Source: Deltaproteobacteria bacterium (GTDB lineage Bacteria > Desulfobacterota > Binatia > Binatales > Binataceae). Taken from it: DNA of 64,000 bases. This document shows, piece after piece, positions 18,241-26,539 of the stretch (its first letter is position 1; the number at the start of each line of letters is the position of its first letter). The stretch is from contig JAJXYF010000004.1 in NCBI GenBank assembly GCA_021780755.1, positions 1-64,000 on the forward strand, read 5' to 3'. Both the position numbers and the translations under genes were made by a program. The notes beneath the pieces are model-generated. The model did no database searches and was not told the origin of the DNA. It was given only the letters and a program-made list of their open reading frames with translations.

Positions 18241-19182
18241 ATGGGACTACAGTTAATCCCGCCCGACATCAACATTGACTTCGTCGGCAAACGCTACATC
18301 TTCGTCGCGCTCTCGACGCTCATCAATATCGCGGCGATTGTTCTGCTGCTGGTGGTGGGCCTCAACTACGGCGTCGATTTCGCCGGCGGCAGCGTGGTCC
18401 AGCTCAAGTTCGACCAGCCGACCAACGGTGAGGAGATTCGCAAGGCGCTGACCTCGATGGATCTCGGCGAAGTCTCGGTCCAGGAGTTTGGCGCGGCGGC
18501 CCAGAACCAGTTCCTTGTGCGCTTCGATAAGGTCAATAATATCGGCAGCCTCGGCAAGCGGCTCGAGACGGCGCTCGACGCGAGTTACGGTGCCGCCAAC
18601 AAGGCGCAGGTGCTGCGCGTCGAGACGGTCGGCGCGAAGGTCGGCCGCGACCTGCGAATCGACGGCTTCCTGGCGGTCGCGGTGGCGACCGTCTTCATGG
18701 GCATCTACATCGCGATCCAGTTTCGCAACGTGAGCTGGAGCTTCGGCGCGGGCGCGGTGATCGCGCTCATCCACGACGTCCTGGTGGTCACCGGCGCGCT
18801 GGTCATCTCCCGCCTCGAGTTCGACCTGACGACGCTCGCGGCGGTGCTCACCGTTATCGGTTTCTCGGTTCACGATACGATTATCGTTTCCGATCGTATT
18901 CGCGAGGACGCCGCCAAACGGCGCCGCGAGTCGCTCGAAGTGACGATGAATCGCGCGATTAACGAGACCCTTTCGCGCACGATCCTGACCTCGGGCACCG
19001 CGCTGACCGTGCTGTTGTCGCTGCTGGTGCTGGGCGGCCCGATTTTGCGTCCGGCGGCCTTCACGCTCTTCGTCGGTATCATCACGGGCACCTACTCCTC
19101 GATCTATATCGCGGGCCCGGTCGTGCTGTTCTGGGAGAAGGGCCACGGCGGCGGCAAGGCGGCGGCCTCGCGGGCGGCCTGA
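18241..19182 (+). CDS. secF: Protein translocase subunit SecF, without adjacent secD
   Basis: SecF works with SecD as a proton-driven accessory of the SecYEG translocon, pulling exported proteins out on the periplasmic side. The 313-residue protein has the N-terminal helix, the conserved GVDFAGGSVVQLKF, the periplasmic P1 domain, VGAKVGRDLR, and five more membrane segments. The conserved motif usually written GYSxNDTxVxFDRIRE reads GFSVHDTIIVSDRIRED here, with His for Asn. Most bacteria have secD directly upstream or fused; here two zinc-ribbon genes hold that place, so secD must lie elsewhere or be missing. Confidence 0.93.
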   Translation: MGLQLIPPDINIDFVGKRYIFVALSTLINIAAIVLLLVVGLNYGVDFAGGSVVQLKFDQPTNGEEIRKALTSMDLGEVSVQEFGAAAQNQFLVRFDKVNNIGSLGKRLETALDASYGAANKAQVLRVETVGAKVGRDLRIDGFLAVAVATVFMGIYIAIQFRNVSWSFGAGAVIALIHDVLVVTGALVISRLEFDLTTLAAVLTVIGFSVHDTIIVSDRIREDAAKRRRESLEVTMNRAINETLSRTILTSGTALTVLLSLLVLGGPILRPAAFTLFVGIITGTYSSIYIAGPVVLFWEKGHGGGKAAASRAA

Positions 19183-19262
19183 GCGCGGCGCGCTTCGGTC
19201 GGGCTTTCGATCAGGTCGGCAGTTCACTCAGCGTCGCATCGGGGTGGCGCAATCGGGCATCA

Positions 19263-19586
19263 GTGGTGGCGCTTGAGATCAGGACCGGCCGTGGGCTTTA
19301 TCGAATAGTCGAGGCCGCCCCGGCCGTCACGGAGGCGGGCGCAATCGTGCTGACGCTCGCGCTGGAGCGCGCCGACGGAATCGAGCGAGTGGTATTTCGC
19401 TGCCGTATCGATTGCGCGTTGGGCGGTGCGAACGGGCCGGAAAATCTTATCGCACGCTTGCGGCCGTGGGCGGAGCGCGAGTTCGAAATGATCCGGGAAG
19501 CAGCGCTGAAATCGATTCGCGGCGAACGCAAGCTCCACGAAATCGTCTTCGATACTTCCAGTCGCGGCCCGTTCCAGGTGGTGTAA
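19263..19586 (+). CDS. Hypothetical protein, 107 residues
   Basis: The frame starts at one of two consecutive GTG codons (19263 or 19266). The product has mixed alpha/beta composition, with strands such as AIVLTLALER and VVFRCRIDC followed by a charged helix (ENLIARLRPWAEREFEMIREAALKSI). No family is recognised and no signal or membrane segment is seen. It ends two bases before the ATG of the GNAT gene, so the pair is probably translated from one message. Confidence 0.5.
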   Translation: MVALEIRTGRGLYRIVEAAPAVTEAGAIVLTLALERADGIERVVFRCRIDCALGGANGPENLIARLRPWAEREFEMIREAALKSIRGERKLHEIVFDTSSRGPFQVV

Positions 19587-19588
19587 AA

Positions 19589-20083
19589 ATGGAAGTCGAA
19601 CTGAGGCCGGCGCGCGACGAGGACATCCCGGAACTGGCGCGGCTGGTCGCGGCCATCGCGAGCTATCACGAATCGATCGACGCGCGCGCTCGTTTCGACT
19701 GGGAAGAGATTCGCGCCGCGCCGGTTTGGCTCAAGGCGATCCTCAATCGAGACCATCACGCGATCTGGGTCGCCGATCATGGCGACGGCCGCCTGGTCGG
19801 TTATCTGTGGGTGCATCTGCGGCGCGATCGTCAGGGCTATTTGCCACGGGTCCGCGGATATATTAGCCATGCTTACCTGGACGAGGCCTGGCGTGGAAAG
19901 GGACTAATGCGTCCGATGCTCGAGATGGCCTCCGAGTGGTTCCTTTCCAAAGATATCGAGGTGATTACCCTCACCGTGCTCCATCGCAATTGGCTGGGTT
20001 CGACCGCATGGTACAAGGCCGGTTATGAGGACTGGACGCACGAACGGCGAATCGAGCTCAAACCGCGCCCTGAAAAGGGCTGA
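19589..20083 (+). CDS. GNAT family N-acetyltransferase
   Basis: The 164-residue protein has the GNAT order: MEVELRPARDEDIPELARLV at the start, the strand HAIWVADHGDGRLVGYLWVHL, then ISHAYLDEAWRGKGLMRPML with the acetyl-CoA pyrophosphate-binding pattern (RGKGL, a variant of R/QxxGxG/A), and the C-terminal STAWYKAGYEDW typical of the last strand and helix. It should transfer an acetyl group from acetyl-CoA to an amine; the substrate is unknown. The ATG at 19589 was chosen over upstream openings because it begins exactly at the fold. It follows the small unknown gene by two bases. Confidence 0.85.
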   Translation: MEVELRPARDEDIPELARLVAAIASYHESIDARARFDWEEIRAAPVWLKAILNRDHHAIWVADHGDGRLVGYLWVHLRRDRQGYLPRVRGYISHAYLDEAWRGKGLMRPMLEMASEWFLSKDIEVITLTVLHRNWLGSTAWYKAGYEDWTHERRIELKPRPEKG

Positions 20084-20168
20084 TCCGGCCTCACGATGGA
20101 CCCGGGAAAAAGCCCTGACCTATCGGTTCGCCCAGTCCTATTTCCCTTGACATTGCAGGCATAAAGCC

Positions 20169-20193
20169 TTAGTTGACTCCATGGGTCAACTAT
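20169..20193. promoter_or_regulatory. Palindrome resembling an IscR type 1 binding site
   Basis: Perfect 8-bp arms TAGTTGAC (20170-20177) and GTCAACTA (20185-20192) flank a 7-base spacer. Compared by eye with the published 25-bp E. coli IscR type 1 consensus, 20 positions agree, including both conserved arm cores (GACT and GTC). It lies about 23 bases upstream of a strong -35 box and 150 bases before iscS. The position ahead of an isc operon supports the reading. The regulator is not encoded in this window, so another Rrf2-family protein could be the partner. Confidence 0.6.
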
Positions 20194-20215
20194 TCAACGA
20201 AGACCGGGTGTCGGT

Positions 20216-20243
20216 TTGACATCAGGCTCGGGGCGGCTATACT
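20216..20243 (+). promoter_or_regulatory. Sigma70-type promoter of the isc operon
   Basis: A consensus -35 TTGACA (20216-20221) and a near-consensus -10 TATACT (20238-20243) are separated by 16 bases. Transcription would start near 20250, leaving a leader of about 90 bases before iscS. It lies between the palindromic site at 20169-20193 and a weaker related site over the start point. Confidence 0.7.
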
Positions 20244-20262
20244 ATACCTAACAGGTCGACTA
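20240..20262. promoter_or_regulatory. Possible second, degenerate IscR-like site over the isc start point
   Basis: The right half GTCGACTA (20255-20262) fits the IscR type 1 half-site. Seven bases upstream, TACTATAC agrees at five of eight positions with the matching left arm. The site overlaps the -10 box and the expected start, where a bound repressor would block initiation. The left half is weak, so this is a tentative call. Confidence 0.35.
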
Positions 20263-20342
20263 ATCGGTTCGAGGGGTGTGGTAGGTGTGCTTAGAGAGCA
20301 ATGAAGATCCGTTGCCGGAACCGATCGTGACAAGAGGAAGTG

Positions 20343-21563
20343 ATGGTTAAGTTGCCGATATATATGGATAATCACGCGACGACGCCCGTTGACCCGCGGG
20401 TGCTCGACGCGATGCTTCCGTATTTCAGCCAGAAGTTTGGTAATGCGGCCAGCCGCAACCATAGTTTTGGCTGGGAAGCGGAGGAGGCGGTTGACAAGGC
20501 GCGCAATCAGATCGCGTCGGTGATCAACGCCAAGTCCAAGGAAATTATTTTTACCAGCGGCGCGACGGAGTCGGACAATCTCGCGATCAAGGGCGTCGTC
20601 GAGTTCTACAAGGACAAGGGCAACCACATCATCACGTGCGTGACCGAGCATAAGGCGGTGCTCGACAGTTGCCGCACGCTCGAGCGCAACGGTAAGGCGA
20701 CGGTTACCTATTTGCCGGTGGACAAGTACGGGATGGTTGACCCGGACGCGGTCCGCGCGGCGATTACCGATAAGACCGTGCTGATCACCCTGATGTACGC
20801 CAACAACGAAATCGGCACGATTCATCCGGTGCCCGCGATTGGGCGAATCGCCAAGGAAAAGGGCGTCGTGTTCCATTGCGACGCGGTGCAGGCGGTTGGC
20901 AAGATTCCAGTCGACGTCGATCGCGACGGCATCGACCTGCTCTCGATGAGTGCGCACAAAATTTACGGGCCTAAGGGCGTCGGCGCGATTTACGTCCGCT
21001 CGAAGGGGCCGCGCGTGCGGATTACGCCGCAGATGGACGGTGGCGGACATGAGCGCGGAATGCGTTCGGGAACGCTCAACGTCACCGGGATCGTCGGCCT
21101 GGGCAAGGCCTGCGAAATCGCGCAGGCGGAGATGGCCGAGGAGACCCGTCGCACGCTCGACCTGCGCAACAAGTTGCAAGCAGGGATTTTCGAGCGGCTC
21201 GACGAGGTCTATCTCAATGGCCATCCGACCGAGCGGCTGCCGGGAAATCTCAACGTGAGCTTTGCCTACGTCGAGGGCGAATCGCTCCTGATGGGGATCA
21301 GCGATATCGCCGTCAGTTCGGGATCGGCGTGCACCTCGGCGACGCTCGAACCGTCCTACGTGATTCGCGCGCTCGGTATCGACGAGGAGCTCGCGCATAG
21401 CTCGATTCGCTTCGGGCTCGGCCGCTTCAACACCGAGGACGAGGTCGGCTTCGTGACCGATCGGGTGACCAAAGAGGTCCAGCGGCTGCGTGAAATGTCG
21501 CCGCTCTACGAAATGGCGCGCGAGGGTGTCGATCTCAAGTCGGTGCAGTGGAAGACGGAGTAA
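20343..21563 (+). CDS. iscS: Cysteine desulfurase IscS
   Basis: This PLP enzyme takes sulfur from cysteine and passes it as persulfide to IscU for Fe-S cluster assembly, and to tRNA thiolation. The 406-residue protein begins with [16 protein letters not shown], has the PLP lysine in [12 protein letters not shown] (Lys206) and the catalytic loop SSGSACTSA (Cys330), the loop typical of group I IscS/NifS. Length matches IscS. ATG 20343 follows AAGAGGAAG; an in-frame GTG lies one codon earlier. It is the first gene of the isc operon. Confidence 0.96.
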   Translation: MVKLPIYMDNHATTPVDPRVLDAMLPYFSQKFGNAASRNHSFGWEAEEAVDKARNQIASVINAKSKEIIFTSGATESDNLAIKGVVEFYKDKGNHIITCVTEHKAVLDSCRTLERNGKATVTYLPVDKYGMVDPDAVRAAITDKTVLITLMYANNEIGTIHPVPAIGRIAKEKGVVFHCDAVQAVGKIPVDVDRDGIDLLSMSAHKIYGPKGVGAIYVRSKGPRVRITPQMDGGGHERGMRSGTLNVTGIVGLGKACEIAQAEMAEETRRTLDLRNKLQAGIFERLDEVYLNGHPTERLPGNLNVSFAYVEGESLLMGISDIAVSSGSACTSATLEPSYVIRALGIDEELAHSSIRFGLGRFNTEDEVGFVTDRVTKEVQRLREMSPLYEMAREGVDLKSVQWKTE

Positions 21564-21581
21564 CCAGGCGGGAGAACGTAG

Positions 21582-22004
21582 ATGGCTTATTCGGAAAAAG
21601 TAATCGAACATTACACCAATCCGCGCAATGTCGGCAGCTTCGCCAAGGGCGAGGACAATGTCGGTACCGGCGTCGTCGGCGCGCCCGAATGCGGTGACGT
21701 GATGAAGTTGCAGCTCAAGATCAACCCGGAAAACGGGGTGATCGAGGACGCCAAATTCAAGACCTTCGGCTGCGGCAGCGCGATCGCCAGTTCCAGCTAC
21801 GTGACCGAACTGGTCAAGGGCAAGCATATCGAGGAAGCGATGACGATCAAGAACACCGTCATCGTCAAGGAACTCAACTTGCCGCCGGTGAAAATCCATT
21901 GTTCGGTGCTGGCCGAGGACGCGATCAAGGCGGCGATCACTGACTGGAAGAGCCATCAGACGCCGGCCTCGGCGCAGGAGCCACGGAAGGCTCAGGAGAG
22001 TTGA
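21582..22004 (+). CDS. iscU: Fe-S cluster assembly scaffold IscU
   Basis: IscU is the scaffold on which 2Fe-2S clusters are built from iron and IscS-derived sulfur. The 140-residue protein has the three ligand cysteines in place: Cys37 (GAPECGDV, with Asp39), Cys64 (TFGCGSAIASSS) and Cys107 (KIHCSVLAEDA, with His106). The chaperone-binding LPPVK motif for HscA precedes the last cysteine. The final 15 residues are an extra Ala/Gln/Glu-rich tail. It starts 18 bases after iscS. Confidence 0.97.
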   Translation: MAYSEKVIEHYTNPRNVGSFAKGEDNVGTGVVGAPECGDVMKLQLKINPENGVIEDAKFKTFGCGSAIASSSYVTELVKGKHIEEAMTIKNTVIVKELNLPPVKIHCSVLAEDAIKAAITDWKSHQTPASAQEPRKAQES

Positions 22005-22010
22005 GGTAAC

Positions 22011-22331
22011 GTGGCTACGGTCACACTTTCTGAAAACGCGGTCAAAAAGATCCATCAGTTGACCGCCGACAAGCCCGAGTCCGGCCTGCGCGTTAAGGTC
22101 GTGGGCGGCGGATGTTCGGGCCTGCAGTACCGCATGGAGATCGACTCGGCCAAGGAGCGCGACAAGGTCTTCGAGCGTGATGGCGCGCGCCTGATCGTCG
22201 ATAAGAAGAGCTTCCTCTATCTCAACGGTTCCGAACTCGACTACGGCGAGGACCTGATGGCGGCGGGCTTTCGCCTCGTCAATCCCAACGCCAAGCGGAC
22301 CTGCGGCTGCGGCGAGTCGTTCGTCGTCTGA
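22011..22331 (+). CDS. iscA: A-type Fe-S carrier protein IscA
   Basis: This small protein accepts clusters from the scaffold and delivers them to targets, especially 4Fe-4S proteins. The 106-residue sequence has the A-type cysteines: Cys35 in VVGGGCSGLQYRM and Cys98/Cys100 in TCGCGESF. The start is GTG, six bases after the iscU stop with GAGGT just before it. Length is normal. A 197-base gap, poorer in GC, separates it from hscB and might hold a secondary promoter, though none is clear. Confidence 0.95.
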   Translation: MATVTLSENAVKKIHQLTADKPESGLRVKVVGGGCSGLQYRMEIDSAKERDKVFERDGARLIVDKKSFLYLNGSELDYGEDLMAAGFRLVNPNAKRTCGCGESFVV

Positions 22332-22528
22332 AAAACGGGTTTGTGCATAACGAAATTTACCGGATTAACTCCCCAAACGGCCTCAAATACCAAAGCCTGA
22401 GTCCTGAGCGTGTGCGGTTTAACGCAGTCTGTGAATAAAAAAATTACAAAACGAACTTGCGGGACTGCCGCATAAACTAAATTCAAGAATCTAAGTGTGT
22501 TATGTCGGGTGGGACTGAGCGTTAATCG

Positions 22529-23188
22529 ATGATCAAGTGTCAAGCATGCGACCGTGAGCAGCAGCCGCGCCTGTTGTGCGCTCAATGCGGCGCACCGCTG
22601 GGTGCCGGCCTCGATCTGTTTGCCGCGCTCGGACTGCCGCGCAAGCTGACCATTGACCCGGCGCGGCTCGAACAGACTTACCACGACCTCGGCCGCCGGA
22701 TACATCCGGATCGCTTCGCCAGTAAATCGGTCAGGCTGCGCGACGCTAGTCTGCGCGCCACCGCACTGTTGACCCGCGCCTATCGCACGCTGCGCGATCC
22801 GGTCAGCCGCGGACTTTATTGGCTCGAACTCAACGGTCACAAACTGGCCGACAACAATAAGAGCGTGCCTGCCGACCTCGCGGAGATGGTCTTCGAGGTG
22901 CAGGAGCAACTGGCCGACCTGCGCGTGGCGCGCGACGGCAGTGGAGGAGAGGCGGAGCGGCTGCGGGGCGCGGTGGACGAACGGCGGACGGAACTGCATC
23001 GCATGATCGAAGGGGGGTCTCGCGAACTTGTGCAAAACTTCGCGCGTTGGGATGCGCACGGCGGCGCGAACGGCGCGGGGCGCGATGCGCTGGTGATGGA
23101 ACTCAAGCTGGTGCTCTCGAAGATCGCCTACCTGCGGACGCTGATTCGCGACATCGATCGGGAACTGGATTCGGCCCAGGCGGCCTGA
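22529..23188 (+). CDS. hscB: Fe-S co-chaperone HscB with N-terminal zinc-ribbon
   Basis: HscB is the J-protein that brings IscU to HscA and stimulates its ATPase. The 219-residue protein has a J domain (about 27-100) with the HPD motif at residues 59-61 and a C-terminal IscU-binding helical bundle (from about 115). The first 20 residues form a CxxC...CxxC knuckle (Cys4, Cys7, Cys17, Cys20), as in human HSCB but absent in E. coli HscB. It lies within the isc operon upstream of hscA. Confidence 0.92.
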   Translation: MIKCQACDREQQPRLLCAQCGAPLGAGLDLFAALGLPRKLTIDPARLEQTYHDLGRRIHPDRFASKSVRLRDASLRATALLTRAYRTLRDPVSRGLYWLELNGHKLADNNKSVPADLAEMVFEVQEQLADLRVARDGSGGEAERLRGAVDERRTELHRMIEGGSRELVQNFARWDAHGGANGAGRDALVMELKLVLSKIAYLRTLIRDIDRELDSAQAA

Positions 23189-23274
23189 ACTTTGTAAACA
23201 TGCCACGCCGGTGGCGGTCGCTCGATTAAGCACCGTTCGCCAGGCGCGGCCGAGTATATTTGACGGCATAAAGA

Positions 23275-25140
23275 ATGGCTCGGATTTTTGGCATCGACCT
23301 CGGCACCACCAACAGCTTGATCGCCGTGATGGAAGACGGGCGGTCACGGGTGATCGCCGACCCCGTAAGTGGCGATTCGCTGCTGCCGTCGGTGGTGGCG
23401 CTTGCGCCCGACGGCAAGGTGTTCGTCGGCGATGAAGCGATCGCGATGGAGCCGCATCTTAGCGTCGAGCGCGACGGGCGCGTGTCGGCAGTGGGCTTTC
23501 CAGGCGGTGAATTCGGCGCGGTCGTGCGATCGGTCAAGCGCTACATGGGCCGTGGCGGCGAGGAACTCGCCGACGAAGATCGCCGGCGTTATACGTTCGC
23601 CGATCTGACCGGCGCGGTGGTCAGATTCCAGGTCGGCGCCCGCACCTTTACGCCCCCGCAAATTTCGGCGGAGATTCTGCGCGCGCTCAAGGCGCGGGCG
23701 GAAGCGGCGCTCGCCGGCGAAACGGTCGCGCGCGTGGTGGTGACGGTGCCGGCCTACTTCAACGACGGACAGCGGCAGGCGACCAAGGATGCCGGGCGGC
23801 TGGCCGGGCTTGAGGTCGTGCGCCTGGTCAACGAACCCACCGCCGCGTCGCTCGCTTACGGCCTGAACGAAAAGGCCGAAGGGTGCGTTGCGGTGTTCGA
23901 TTTCGGCGGCGGGACTTTCGACATCTCAATCTTGAATATCAAGGGCGGCATCTTCGAGGTGCTCGCGACCAACGGCGATACCCATCTGGGCGGCGACGAT
24001 CTCGATCGGGTGCTGGTGGACGCACTGCTCGAGGGCGTGCCGGATACCGTGCGCGCCGATCGCCACGTGTGGAACAGCGCGCGGCGGGTGGCCGAGGACG
24101 CCAAGAAACATTTGAGCGAGGCGGCGAGCGTCGAACTGAAGCTCGACCTTCCCGACCGCAAAATCGCCCGGACGATCACGCGCGCCGAGTTCGAGCGGAT
24201 GGCGGCGCCGCTCATCGATCGCACGCTCGAATGTTGCCGGCGCGCGCTGGCCGACGCCGGTCAGAACGCGCGGGAAATCGACGCGGTGGTGCTGGTTGGC
24301 GGCTCGACGCGGATGCCGCTGGTGCGCCGGCGCGTCGGCGAGTTCTTCGGACGCGAGCCGCTGTGCACGCTCGACCCCGATCAGGTCGTCGCGCTGGGCG
24401 CCGCCGTGCAGGCGAGCGTGCTGATGGGCACGCAGGGCGACCTGCTGCTGCTCGACGTCGTTCCGCTTTCGCTCGGAATCGAGACCATGGGCGGCGTGAT
24501 GGAGCGGCTGATCCATCGCAACACTACGATTCCGACCAGTACGACCGAAGGCTTCACCACGGCGGTGGACAATCAGACCCACGTCGATGTGCATGTGCTG
24601 CAAGGCGAACGTGAGCTGGCGCCGGACTGCCGCAGCCTGGCGCGCTTCAAGCTGGGGCCGCTCGATGCGCAGCCGGCGGGAGTGCCCCGTATCGAAGTCA
24701 CTTTCCTCGTTGATGCGAACGGAATACTGAATGTAACAGCACGCGATGAGCGGACCGGCCGTGAGCATTCGGTGGATATCAAGCCGAGCTATGGTCTGAC
24801 GGACGACGATATCGAGCGGATGCTGGAGGAATCGATCGACTTCGGCGAGCAGGATATCGAGCAACGGCTGTTGATTGCGGCGCGCAACGATGCCGACCAG
24901 ATATTGACGGCACTCGAAAAGCAGTTGCGCGAATATGGGGAGTTGGTGGACGCGGACGAGCGGCGGCGGATGGGGGAGGTGACGGCGCGCCTAGAGCAGG
25001 CACGGCGCGGCGAGGATCGCGAGCGTTTGAGCAAACTCGTCGAGGAACTCAACGAAATTACTACGCCATTTGCGGAGCGGATAATGGATCGGGCGATCAA
25101 GCTGGCGCTCGAGAAAAAATCGATAGAGGAGTTGACTTGA
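23275..25140 (+). CDS. hscA: Fe-S assembly chaperone HscA (Hsp70 family)
   Basis: HscA is the specialised Hsp70 that binds the LPPVK motif of IscU and promotes cluster transfer. The 621-residue protein has the ATPase signature [17 protein letters not shown] near the N-terminus, [35 protein letters not shown] and [15 protein letters not shown], followed by the substrate domain from about residue 385 and a helical lid. It is shorter than DnaK and lacks the acidic EEVD-like tail. It starts 86 bases after hscB and is followed by iscX. Confidence 0.94.
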   Translation: MARIFGIDLGTTNSLIAVMEDGRSRVIADPVSGDSLLPSVVALAPDGKVFVGDEAIAMEPHLSVERDGRVSAVGFPGGEFGAVVRSVKRYMGRGGEELADEDRRRYTFADLTGAVVRFQVGARTFTPPQISAEILRALKARAEAALAGETVARVVVTVPAYFNDGQRQATKDAGRLAGLEVVRLVNEPTAASLAYGLNEKAEGCVAVFDFGGGTFDISILNIKGGIFEVLATNGDTHLGGDDLDRVLVDALLEGVPDTVRADRHVWNSARRVAEDAKKHLSEAASVELKLDLPDRKIARTITRAEFERMAAPLIDRTLECCRRALADAGQNAREIDAVVLVGGSTRMPLVRRRVGEFFGREPLCTLDPDQVVALGAAVQASVLMGTQGDLLLLDVVPLSLGIETMGGVMERLIHRNTTIPTSTTEGFTTAVDNQTHVDVHVLQGERELAPDCRSLARFKLGPLDAQPAGVPRIEVTFLVDANGILNVTARDERTGREHSVDIKPSYGLTDDDIERMLEESIDFGEQDIEQRLLIAARNDADQILTALEKQLREYGELVDADERRRMGEVTARLEQARRGEDRERLSKLVEELNEITTPFAERIMDRAIKLALEKKSIEELT

Positions 25141-25231
25141 CGAACGGTACGGGAAAGTGCATTATATCGCGCCTTATCGGCGAACCTCAGGCTGGCCCGT
25201 TCCCGGCTTCAAGGGAGAGGGGCAATTTGCA

Positions 25232-25447
25232 ATGGAACTGAAGTGGGACCAGGCGCAAGAGATCGCCGAGGTTCTGGCCGAAAATCATCCGGGGCTGAAC
25301 CCATTGCAGGTGAGGTTTACGGATCTGCGCCAATGGGTGATTGACCTGGATGAGTTCGGCGACGACCCGGGCGCTTCAACCGAAGGCAAGCTGGAAGCGA
25401 TCCAGATGGCGTGGAATGAACTTTACGAGGAAAACAGCGACGACTGA
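25232..25447 (+). CDS. iscX: Fe-S assembly protein IscX
   Basis: IscX is a small acidic protein that binds IscS and is thought to modulate or supply iron to cluster assembly. The 71-residue protein matches the family along its length: MELKWDQAQEIAEVL, then VRFTDLRQWVIDLDEFGDDP and EGKLEAIQMAWNEL. The ATG at 25232 gives the family length; an in-frame opening 75 bases earlier adds unrelated residues. It ends the isc operon. Unlike in E. coli, no ferredoxin gene lies between hscA and iscX. Confidence 0.92.
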   Translation: MELKWDQAQEIAEVLAENHPGLNPLQVRFTDLRQWVIDLDEFGDDPGASTEGKLEAIQMAWNELYEENSDD

Positions 25448-25496
25448 ATAGAGTCGGGTCGTGGAACGTCTTAGACATACAAAGGAGGTGGCGGCG

Positions 25497-26105
25497 GTGG
25501 ATGCGATGAGGTCAGACCAGGGAGGAAAGATGCAAGAAAAGGAAACATTGGATGAGAGACTGCCGGCGTTGTTCGAGCCGGACACCCTCTTGCCCATCCA
25601 GTACTTCGAGGCGATGCGCCGCAAGCATTTGCTCGAGGGAGAGAAGCGCCTGATTTTGAGCGTGCTCGAAGATGCGATCGAGTGCTTCATGAAGTGCATG
25701 GACTCGGCCACCAACAAGGGCCAGCGCCTGTACCGCGAAGCCGACGAATGGATCGCACTGGAAGATAAGCATTGGGTTTTTTCGTTCGACAACGTCTGCG
25801 ACATGCTCGATATCAACCCCGAGTACATGCGGCGTGGATTGAGGGACTGGAAGGTGCGTAAGCTCGCGGCCATGCAGCGTGCGGCCGAGGCCAAGGCCGA
25901 GGCGGCAGCGCGCGCGGAGATCGATGCGGCGGCCGGTATCGTTGCGCAACCCGAGGCGGTTGCGGTAACCCCGGTCGTGGCGGTCGAAGCGCCGAAGCCG
26001 GTCGCCAGCGCCAAGGTCTTCACGCCCAGGGCGGTGCAGCGCGAGAGCGCCGTCGTCGCGCCCGCGCGATCGAAGTCGCATAACCTGCGCAAAGCCCGCG
26101 CCTAG
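25497..26105 (+). CDS. Hypothetical helical protein with Ala/Glu/Val-rich C-terminal tail
   Basis: The protein of about 202 residues has a compact N-terminal part (about 20-125) with conserved-looking motifs YFEAMRRKHLLEGEKRLIL, ECFMKCMDSATNKGQRLYREADEWI and SFDNVCDMLDINPEYMRRGL, followed by an Ala-rich helix and a disordered basic tail. The DMLDINPEYMRRGL part looks like a helix-turn-helix. Two start sites each have their own ribosome site: GTG 25497 with AAAGGAGG eight bases before it, and ATG 25530 with GGAGG close before it. I prefer the first for spacing. The family is not recognised. It follows iscX by 49 bases and precedes a terminator. Confidence 0.65.
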   Translation: MDAMRSDQGGKMQEKETLDERLPALFEPDTLLPIQYFEAMRRKHLLEGEKRLILSVLEDAIECFMKCMDSATNKGQRLYREADEWIALEDKHWVFSFDNVCDMLDINPEYMRRGLRDWKVRKLAAMQRAAEAKAEAAARAEIDAAAGIVAQPEAVAVTPVVAVEAPKPVASAKVFTPRAVQRESAVVAPARSKSHNLRKARA

Positions 26106-26164
26106 AGACCCGGTGACCGGGTGGCCTGAAACCCGAGAGCAATCCCATAGAATATGGAAGCATG

Positions 26165-26200
26165 GAAGGCGGTCGGAAACGGCCGCCTTCTTCAATTTCC
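26165..26200 (+). terminator. Rho-independent terminator after the isc region
   Basis: Arms GAAGGCGG (26165-26172) and CCGCCTTC (26183-26190) form an 8-bp stem with a short inner CG-rich loop, followed by a T-rich stretch (TTCAATTTCCTT). It closes the transcript that includes the gene ending at 26105. Confidence 0.7.
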
Positions 26201-26338
26201 TTCCGTTGGAGCGCGGCGACTGATCACCCTTCTGCCGGGAATGATACGCCGGGTCGCGTGCCAAATCACAGATAATTCAGGACATTTGAGATGTATCTGT
26301 CCGGGAACGCCATATGGCTCGCGGAATTGGTATAAAAT

Positions 26339-26539
26339 GCCTACCATTTGGGTAAACGTTACAAAGTTACACGCTGGGCAATCGCCAAATATCGAGAGAA
26401 ACATTCGTCTATTTGCACTTACGAGTGCGGCACGCTTGATGCTCTGTCCTCCTATCAGACGCCGTTAGCACCAGAATTCTCGAAACTAAACCTGGTTACG
26501 GAGCGTCTAAAAGGCAGGACAGGAGGTGTCCAGTCGTGA
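26339..26539 (+). pseudogene. Possible remnant resembling the C-terminal end of sigma54 (RpoN)
   Basis: In a stretch clearly poorer in GC than its neighbours, a frame opened by TTG 26348 encodes GKRYKVTRWAIAKYREKH. This resembles the RpoN-box end of sigma54 (pattern VxRRTVAKYRE). A stop lies at 26333-26335, and no ribosome site or upstream sigma54 sequence is visible. It could equally be chance. The rest of the 26201-26535 stretch holds no other supported gene and probably carries the promoter of the downstream secreted protein. Confidence 0.2.

Noticed and set aside
20190-22055. Long minus-strand frame opposite iscS-iscU
   Set aside because: Composition is that of an antisense shadow, and the plus strand encodes complete IscS and IscU.
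22332-22528. Gap between iscA and hscB as a possible riboswitch or small RNA
   Set aside because: Only short, weak stems are visible and no known aptamer pattern was recognised.
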